From Arthrobotrys musiformis (taxonomy: Eukaryota > Ascomycota > Orbiliomycetes > Orbiliales > Orbiliaceae), in assembly GCA_036971715.1 (NCBI GenBank), contig JAVHJL010000007.1, forward strand, positions 2,480,001-2,544,000: DNA of 64,000 bases. Direction: 5' to 3'. Shown here piece by piece: positions 56,825-64,000 of the stretch. The position numbers and the translations under genes are program-made. The notes beneath the pieces are model-generated. The model did no database searches and was not told the origin of the DNA. It worked only from the letters and a program-made list of their open reading frames with translations. Numbering within the stretch: the stretch's first letter is position 1; every line of letters starts with the position of its first letter.

Positions 56825-59800
56825 TGACATCGTTCACGTTCAAGGGTTGTCCAGAACCATTAGTAAGAGTACAGCTTTGTATCCTACTTTAATGCGACAA
56901 ATCGAGGCGTCATGATCGAGGTAAATTTACGTAAATTCCCTCGTAATTGGCCATTAAAGAAGCAAAGGTCCCGGAACTTCGATGAAAACCCTCCATTTTC
57001 AAAGCAGATAGATATAGGCAAGCAGCAAGGGGCCATGGACTACCCCCAGATCTTCATGGGTATTGTCGGAGGCCAACTGTGAGATTCTTATCTGTGATAT
57101 TTTATATACAACTGTGTGAGCCTGGGAACGAGACCATATACAATCATATACAGGAGACGCGCCGGACTGATGTGACTCCCTACACGCGCGTTAATTCTCA
57201 AACATGTTAACAGCCGAGTCGACCAAGCGATGTATACATACATATGCATATATATATATATCGTGAGGTACGCCAGAGGCTAGTTGGTTTCACAATATAC
57301 ACCCTCACGAAAGGATAGACCGCTTAGTATTAATATATGCGTTCTACCGATTAGCCCAAATATCATGACTACTATAGCAATATCAGATGCGCAGCCAAGC
57401 CTTGTCAGTCGCCATATCTAGAAAAAAAAGATGGTTATATAGTGTTCGAAACTTGGCGACATAGAAACGCCGCTAAAGCTTCAAATCTTCCCAACGTCAA
57501 AAACAATGTCCGGAGTAATCAGGTCCTGGTCGTTTTCTTGTCTTTTACTCGTGGGCTCATATAACCGTGGTTGATTTGCCTATTCTCGAATTAGACCTCA
57601 TGTATTCAGAGTAATGGATCTTTTGACCAGGACAGGGCAAAAAGCAAACAGACATTTTTATATTTCTAAGGCCGCTACAGGAAGATACACGGTTCCAATT
57701 AGGAATTTTCTACGCAATTAATGTATTCACAGCATAATTCCAAGCGCGGGGGTACAAAAGCCGAGGGTCACCTTAGTGTATAGGTACGAGACCACTTGGT
57801 GTTTTGTTTTGAGAAATATTAAATATAATAGCTAAATATATATCGGAATCTTCAGCTACAGCGGAGTGCAATAGCCGCCCACAAAGTCCCATGAATAGAG
57901 GCCGGGCACCACCGCCGCGCCACTCCTATCGATTGAAGCAACTTCGTGATAAAATTATGAATACATATATACATTAGCATGCATAAATGCCGAGGGGGGC
58001 GAGAATGGGACCAAATGAACACGAGAATCTATCTCCGCACTGCCCATACCCATGGCCCAGACCGCACAAAGATCTGCACCAATATATGCAAGAACTGCTT
58101 CGCTACGTTAGAATCTCACCAATTGTTAACTTATAAATTTACACAAAATCTAGAGCCAACGGGCATTGCACACATTGCCTCTCGAATGGATATTACCAAT
58201 CGGCCAGCATCAAAGCGAGGGAGTACTGGCCCTTACTATGAAGGTTTGGTTATTTTTATATTTGAAAATGCAACCTTGACATTATGTGCATTGATGCACC
58301 ATCGCAATTCTAGGCCTATGAACTGAAGCCTCACCGCCATCGCTGCCCAACATATACAAATATTATCGCGTGTATACAGCAAATTTCAAGAAATTGCTCT
58401 GTACGGCTACGGCCCATGCTAGGCTGATTCATATATAGTCACAAAGACTTTTTTGACGACATGCTAACGATTGACAACGGGAACCAGGGAATGCTATGTT
58501 GGCCGTAACATCCAACTGCGCTATTAAGAATTTATTAAGCTACTGCGCCTAAAGCGTAATGAAAATTACATGCGAATGTTTATGCGGCATTGACCTTGGT
58601 TTATGTACATACATACAAACCCTTGATCGAAGATTCTGCAGGAGTGTCTGGACTGGTGGATGAAGGGTACCTACGCTTTTATTATATATAAATAGGTTCA
58701 CAAAGCTGACTAGCCACAAGGAAAAGGTTGATCGATTCAGCCGCATCGGCATGAATTCTGGCACATGAATCGAAATATGTTTAGGACCGGGATATGCGTT
58801 TACCGCTACCAGCCTATGGTCCCTTAAAATCTTAAAACGCATTGAATAGCCTCATAGATGAGCTAGAGCTGCGAACTTCCATATAAACATATAGGTCTAG
58901 ATGCCCGATTATAAGAAGCATCGATGCATGGAGGGGATGTATACACAATCTCACAAGTATACCTGATCGATCGCGGTATCGCAATCAACCAACAGCGAGC
59001 TTAGTGGTGTTAAATTGCCAGTCAAAGATCGGTTAACTAGTTCCGCCTGATCATGAATATACTCAAGCGCTTCCTATTCAAAGAAGGGAGCATCGACATA
59101 TGTTCAAACTCAAGTTAGCTGCGCATGCGGCGATCAAAGATTACCAACCCATGCCTTATTCGATATATCAGCAGCTGCAATACGATCACCGACAAGTTAA
59201 CAAAAATATGGCTTCTTTCAACTTGAGACGTCTGGCGACGAGACAAGGCTTTATTGTAGAATCTCAATTATGCTCCGGTGGTTACAGCGTTTAATATTCG
59301 TTGGCCATGGGGGAATAATTAACACCAGACAATCTTCCCTTCGCTCTAGCTTCTGGTTTACGAGATAACTTCGGTCAGCAAGATATAGTTGGTATGTGGT
59401 CTGGTAAAGGTTGGTATGACAATTATATAAAATATCCAAAGAAACTACGAGTACGGTTTTGGTGCGTGCATTCGCACCATCACCACTGATGAACACGGAT
59501 CCACTTTCGGGCGCATGTAGAATATACCCATCTGATACCAAAAAACGAGAGCTAGAAGAGTATGGATACCTAGCCACCAGACTACTCAATCCACACATCA
59601 TGATATCAACATGAAAGTCTGAGATCTTTGCGTCTAAGTGTAAAGAGATCGATCTAGAGATTCACTTAATCCTGGTCTCGCGGTGCTGCATGCCACTTAA
59701 TCCCGAACTCTTTGCAGCACCTGTAGTCGGGGAGATAAGACCAGTTCTAGAGGAAGGGAATGCAGGCTCGTTGAAAGGATATCACTGTGGAAAGGAACCT

Positions 59801-60803
59801 TTCTGGTCTTCAAGGTATATATATATGGTGGCTTGTTTGACCTCTATAGCATCTGACCTCTTAGCAAAAACACCAAAGTTGCACATTATTGAATCAACTG
59901 CTCCAAGGGGTTAAGTACGAAGGTGGCAAACAATGTCTCCGGTGCATCCTATTCGGACATATGGCCAAATACCGCACAAATGACTATGCCTCAGAGCATT
60001 TGCGCCGGCCGGTGGTCCAAAAATTCAAAGAGCAGCGTCAACTTTCGAGGGAGCTTCACGGTGATGGGGGGGGTAAAGCTGGTAATAATAATATATAATG
60101 CCCGGAATCCGAGGACTTCGGCGAATACCGCAGGTGTGATTGAAGGGTTTTCTCCTGCGCAGCACCACCCTCTGGGTTTATATCCGTATACGTACTGGTT
60201 AGTTCTGTTATTGTGAAAATGCAAACTTAAGACATATATAACTGTGATTTCTTGTATTTAGCTATGGTTCTGAAGTTAGATCGCTAGAACTAGAGGTCGA
60301 AAACTATACACATGAGGCCAACGTTTATAAACTTAGCATGCAAATAACTTTTCATGAATTCGGCATTGATATTGCATATATTGAATTGGGCGCCAACAGT
60401 ACATTTTTATGATAGCTCATCTTGATACTAAATCTACTTCTAATTTCAAAATAATTTCAGGCTTGTGAACGTAGTAGCAAAAAGATGGTGTATTTCGAAG
60501 CTACTATAGCGCTATTTAATGTCAGACCCTGTATTAATCTCCAGCATAGTATATGTTTGAATGCCTCGCACCAGCGCAAATTGACTCGCCCGGCTGGCCC
60601 TCACGAGTACTTGCCCTATCGGCAATATACCTGCACGCCCCCATCCCCATGCAAATGGCTAGTAGCTAGCCGGTGCCTAATTTCCACGTTGCTAAAAGGC
60701 GTTGATCAAACGTGGCAGCAGGAATATCGGTTTGTGGCAACTGAATATACAGCTAAGATTGATAGGACCCCAAGATCTACAGATCTATAGATCCACGACA
60801 GCT
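56825..60803. other. Gene-poor, AT-rich region
   Basis: Variants of the dispersed motif are at 57122-57137 (CTGGGAACGAGACCAT) and 57781-57796. A TA-repeat is near 57245-57262. Frames at 58549-58842, 59251-59601 and 59889-60098 have no coherent domain. No gene precedes the secreted protein at 60804. Confidence 0.5.
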
Positions 60804-62177
60804 ATGTTTTACCCTACGTGCAGTTCGGCTTTGAGGCTCTTCCTCCTATCCCAGGTGCTCGTCTCCCTGACATCCGCCCAGGGGAATGGACCAAAATCAG
60901 AACCTTTCAACCCGGTCCACCTCGCCAACAAGGAAATTAATCAAAGCAAAATCAAAGCCCAGGCAGCTGCGAGCCTCGAAGATCTAGCCGGCGCCCAGAA
61001 TTCCCGGCTACAAGCGTCAGAAGACACACCCGACCCAGCTGAACCACAAGAGGGACCCGTCTACTCCTCCGTTATAGTCTCAAAAGACACGTGGGAAGTT
61101 TTTGAAGCAGCGGTCGGGATTGAAAGCAAACCAGCTGGCGAAAACCCGGTCTACATTCTCGTGGAGGCGGCAAAGTCGATAGCGATGCTTTGCGTCCAGC
61201 TGGACAGTGTTGCTCGGAATATTAAGAGGATCAATAATAGTCCCGATAGGGAGGGGCCCCAGGCGCACCCTCAATTCTTCAGAGCAGTCGATAATCTCAT
61301 CCAAGCCATTCAGCCGGTATACAATTATTATCCCAAAGTACTGGACGGAGAGGGGAAAGAAATCAAAGGGCTGATCGGGAAAGGAGGCTTTATCGATCCA
61401 GCCTGGGGCACTACGAATATATTTCTCAAAGCGCGCTTGCGGGAGCTCCTTGGCTACGAGGAAGTAGCCAAAAACACGATATTGGTATCGGATTCCGTGT
61501 TACTAAAAGCTTTTTTCGGGCTAGGGAGATTAGGTACTGTAATAAGCCAAAGGGCCAAAGAATTGCAAAATGTGATGAAGGACATCAAAAAGGATTTCCC
61601 CGAAGACACTCTCGGCATTGCTTTGGGCTACCCGAAACGCTCACCAGAGGGATCTAGAAGACAGGATATTGGATATTTTCCGTACTACCAACAGAGATAT
61701 ATGTCGGGGTTTGCCTCTAGATATGCCACTGGTATCGACGACAAGGGTAAAATGATCGAGGAGCCGTTTCTATCATGGTCAACTGCGAAGAGGATAGACT
61801 TTAAGATGTACCAGACAGTGTTGACCTTCGCGAACAGGATTTCGGTTGGAAATATTCCCTTGATGATGGAGATGATACTAGATATCCTCTTGGCTGGAAA
61901 TATATTCCTTGGGAGAAGGTCGATATATCCTGACTACGAATTTGGGATTCCATGGCCGCCACAAACATTGCCAGGGACTTGGGATGCAATCTCGTGGCTA
62001 AAAACGTATCCAGAGTTCGAGTCAGTCGCTAGCACCCCGCGTAAATCGCTATTCTACCCCAGCCCGGACGAATTTTTGCTTGCGGAGGGACATCATGATC
62101 CAGATCCCTTGGCCCCTGAATACATCAGTTTTGGCCGATCTGGTCTGGGTCAAATAATAAAATCTTCCGCTGAATAG
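60804..62177 (+). CDS. Predicted secreted protein of unknown family
   Basis: Single exon, 457 aa from ATG 60804; the frame is open further upstream but the signal peptide (LRLFLLSQVLVSLTSAQ) fixes this start. The first 80 mature residues are Gln/Ala/Glu-rich and probably disordered. The body, about residues 90-440, is mostly helical with well-spaced aromatics (GYFPYYQQRYMSGFASRYAT, YEFGIPWPPQTLPGTWD) and only one or two Cys. No catalytic motif is evident. It shares single-exon structure and secretion with the A-D cluster, but I could not align its domain to theirs. Confidence 0.82.
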   Translation: MFYPTCSSALRLFLLSQVLVSLTSAQGNGPKSEPFNPVHLANKEINQSKIKAQAAASLEDLAGAQNSRLQASEDTPDPAEPQEGPVYSSVIVSKDTWEVFEAAVGIESKPAGENPVYILVEAAKSIAMLCVQLDSVARNIKRINNSPDREGPQAHPQFFRAVDNLIQAIQPVYNYYPKVLDGEGKEIKGLIGKGGFIDPAWGTTNIFLKARLRELLGYEEVAKNTILVSDSVLLKAFFGLGRLGTVISQRAKELQNVMKDIKKDFPEDTLGIALGYPKRSPEGSRRQDIGYFPYYQQRYMSGFASRYATGIDDKGKMIEEPFLSWSTAKRIDFKMYQTVLTFANRISVGNIPLMMEMILDILLAGNIFLGRRSIYPDYEFGIPWPPQTLPGTWDAISWLKTYPEFESVASTPRKSLFYPSPDEFLLAEGHHDPDPLAPEYISFGRSGLGQIIKSSAE

Positions 62178-62401
62178 GTTTCTAGCGTCAGGGGATCCCT
62201 GGGTTGCATCTTGTAATCAAAGTGCATTAAAATAAAGACTGCTTCTGAATGCCATTGGCGTTTCCACTACCGCTAAAAAAAGATGTTTCGCGGTCATCAA
62301 TTCGCCCGCAAAGATTGTATCAAAGCTTTTTCGAATTAGATAATTCTCTAGCGGTCCGTGTGCATCGACACGGGCTAAGCTCCTACGTAATAGTTCCATC
62401 T
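62178..62401. other. Convergent intergenic gap
   Basis: A 224-bp gap between convergent genes, presumably 3' UTRs. Nothing was recognised. Confidence 0.5.
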
Positions 62402-63472
62402 TTAGACCCTCAGGTCCGGCATCCTTCCCATACCCTTAGCTTTTTCGCCACCTCCATTCTTAGCCCTCCTTCCTTCAACATGATCTCTAATAGCCTTGAA
62501 AACCCAGCTGTTCTGCCATTTTTCCGGTACGGGCCTATACGCGACTTTGACAGTTCCGACGGTTTGCGCCCACTCCCCGCTGACGGCTTTAGTCCCCTTG
62601 ATATCTCCCCAAGATCCCGCACGGTTCATCATCGGTTGCTCAATGCTTCCCAGACCCTGAGGCCCCGGTGGGGGTTGGATCTTTCCGTCAGGGTGTACTG
62701 GACTTGCTGTCTTTTTCGATAATGGGGTATTATACGCTGTCGTCTCGGTGACTGCGCCTCCGACTTTTACAGGTATTTCGGCCTGAGTGATAGAATCGGT
62801 GAGATCTACTGGGGGATCTTGGGTACACCAGTAGTAGATATCCCAATCGTTTTCATCCAGGAATGAATCGTACTCTCGCAATTGCTCAATCGACATCTTT
62901 GACAGGTTTTCGTCCGCGAATGTCGATAGCAGCAGGTCGGTTTCCAGAATACCTCTTTTACGAGACTGATCTGTCATACCAAATTACGCATGTTAGCAAT
63001 TGATCTTATCAACTTAAAAAGTCATTTTCATCGAATTAGAAAGTAGACACTTACAAACCAGCCTGGCCCTCATAGTCCGCTCATCCTCTCCAACACGCTT
63101 AATCGGCTCGGCGATAAACTTCGCCCAATCGCTCTCCGAGGGGTCCTGGACACCATGCCCGGATCTAATAGACCCACTAGCCTCCCCTGCCTTGCCTGTT
63201 GTAGGAAACTTGGATCCAATCGTATAACTCGGATCTACGGTTCCCACGAACTCCGGCGGCGGCGGCGCCTTCCCAACGGATGGAAACTCGGTGGTTAATG
63301 TGGAGTTTACATTCGGAACATGTGGCTGATTTGGATTCTTCGGATCATTGTTGGATGGTATATCCGTCCGGTTTGGGAGCGCAAGTCGCGAAGTCGTGGA
63401 GAATTGCGAAGCTAGCATCGGTACCAAGCGCCTCGAGGGTACCGTGCGGACTAACGATCGAATTGGTAGCAT
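62402..63472 (-). CDS. SDH5: Succinate dehydrogenase assembly factor 2, Sdh5-like
   Basis: Two exons, 63472-63055 and 62970-62402, give 328 aa; the 84-nt intron interrupts the signature, which reads [23 protein letters not shown] after splicing. Sdh5/SDHAF2 promotes FAD attachment to the flavoprotein subunit of complex II in the mitochondrial matrix. The N-terminus (MLPIRSLVRTVPSRRLVP) is a mitochondrial presequence. The conserved domain also has LREYDSFLDENDWDIYYW. The C-terminal 120 residues, Pro/Gly/Lys-rich and ending GRMPDLRV, extend beyond the core family domain and include KWQNSWVFKAIRDHVEGR. Confidence 0.94.
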
Positions 63473-64000
63473 CGTGAAATTTATTTCCTCCCTCGGTTTC
63501 GATTTTCAATGAAGAATTCTTTTAGCTTCCTTGCGAACGGCTATGATGTAGAAATTATAATACGAATTCAAAGGTGTTTTATTTGTCGGCGTCGGCAACA
63601 GAAAAAAAGTTGTCGGCAGGAACCCGCAGCGAAAAACACATGAGCGAAACATGAGGTCATGTTGCCGCAATAAACTTGCAGGGATCCCGAGCCGCGGTAG
63701 AGCAGACAACGCAATAGTACACAAAATACCACAATCTTGGTCACACAGGAAAGCCCTCGAGACTATATATTAGCTATACCTAAGTACTAAGCTTAAGCTA
63801 TAACTGTTAGCCGGGCTGGCTGAGGGGTCCTAAACAACAGAATATCAGGCCGATATGTTGAAGAGTGAGAGGTTGTGTAAGTTAACAAGTAATCCAATCT
63901 AAAATTCTAGATTTTGTATATGTATATATACGTATATCTAAGAAATACTCAACCATTGGTTGTATAATATTATATCTACTGATCTAAGTTCCTCGGAACC
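63473..64000. other. Window-end intergenic DNA
   Basis: The promoter of the Sdh5-like gene and AT-rich sequence with TATATA runs near 63920. No gene was recognised. Confidence 0.55.

Noticed and set aside
59889..60098. Possible retroelement zinc knuckle (CLRCILFGHMAKYR)
   Set aside because: The last Cys of the CCHC pattern is missing and no reverse transcriptase or gag sequence is nearby.
1..64000. tRNA genes, rRNA, CRISPR arrays, intact transposons
   Set aside because: No cloverleaf with A and B boxes, no regularly spaced direct repeats, and no transposase or reverse transcriptase domain was seen on either strand.

Overview
The window is eukaryotic nuclear DNA from a filamentous ascomycete. 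Most confident genes carry one to seven short introns (37-117 nt, usually 55-85) with GT donors and CTAAC or TACTAAC branch sites. The housekeeping proteins are of fungal type (Erv25-like p24, Ups/PRELI-like, Sdh5-like, cytosolic TrpRS, Lsb-type SH3 protein), and two secreted glycoside hydrolases carry fungal CBM1 cellulose-binding domains. The gene content, with an expansion of lineage-specific secreted proteins, would fit Orbiliomycetes (nematode-trapping fungi) or a relative. That placement is inference; no rRNA or ITS is present to test it.

Layout. 1-5.9 kb is gene-poor and TpA/TATATA-rich. 5.9-9 kb holds a type II membrane protein with a Ser/Thr-rich stalk and a prolyl-4-hydroxylase-like 2OG-Fe(II) oxygenase. 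9-12.9 kb is sparse, with one spliced unknown gene and decayed coding islands. 12.9-24.9 kb is the most unusual part: four same-strand genes (A 12906, B 15230, C 20704, D 23016) encode predicted secreted proteins with a shared divergent N-terminal domain and long disordered tails, and a DUF3431 membrane protein sits among them. The tails carry nuclear-type motifs: an AT-hook, basic NLS-like clusters and repeated SUMO-interaction-like motifs. Gene C appears to continue past its stop through a 37-nt intron and a frameshift at a run of eight G.

25-44.5 kb holds a small tetraspan-type membrane protein, a calponin-homology protein, a LaeA-type methyltransferase with an unusually long first intron, F-box-like gene remnants, a divergent protein-kinase-like gene, a GFA/CENP-V zinc protein split by a large disordered insert, an SH3 protein, and a GH30-CBM1 / CBM1-GH16 pair. 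47-53.3 kb holds a small secreted protein and the housekeeping block TrpRS, p24 and Ups-like. 53.3-60.8 kb is again gene-poor, with one DUF3716-like fragment. 60.8-63.5 kb holds another unknown secreted protein and an Sdh5-like assembly factor.

A short motif close to CTGGGTACGAGACCA recurs in both orientations in noncoding DNA across the window. I found no tRNA, rRNA, CRISPR array or intact transposon. All splice models are hand-built from reading frame and splice signals and are not supported by transcripts.
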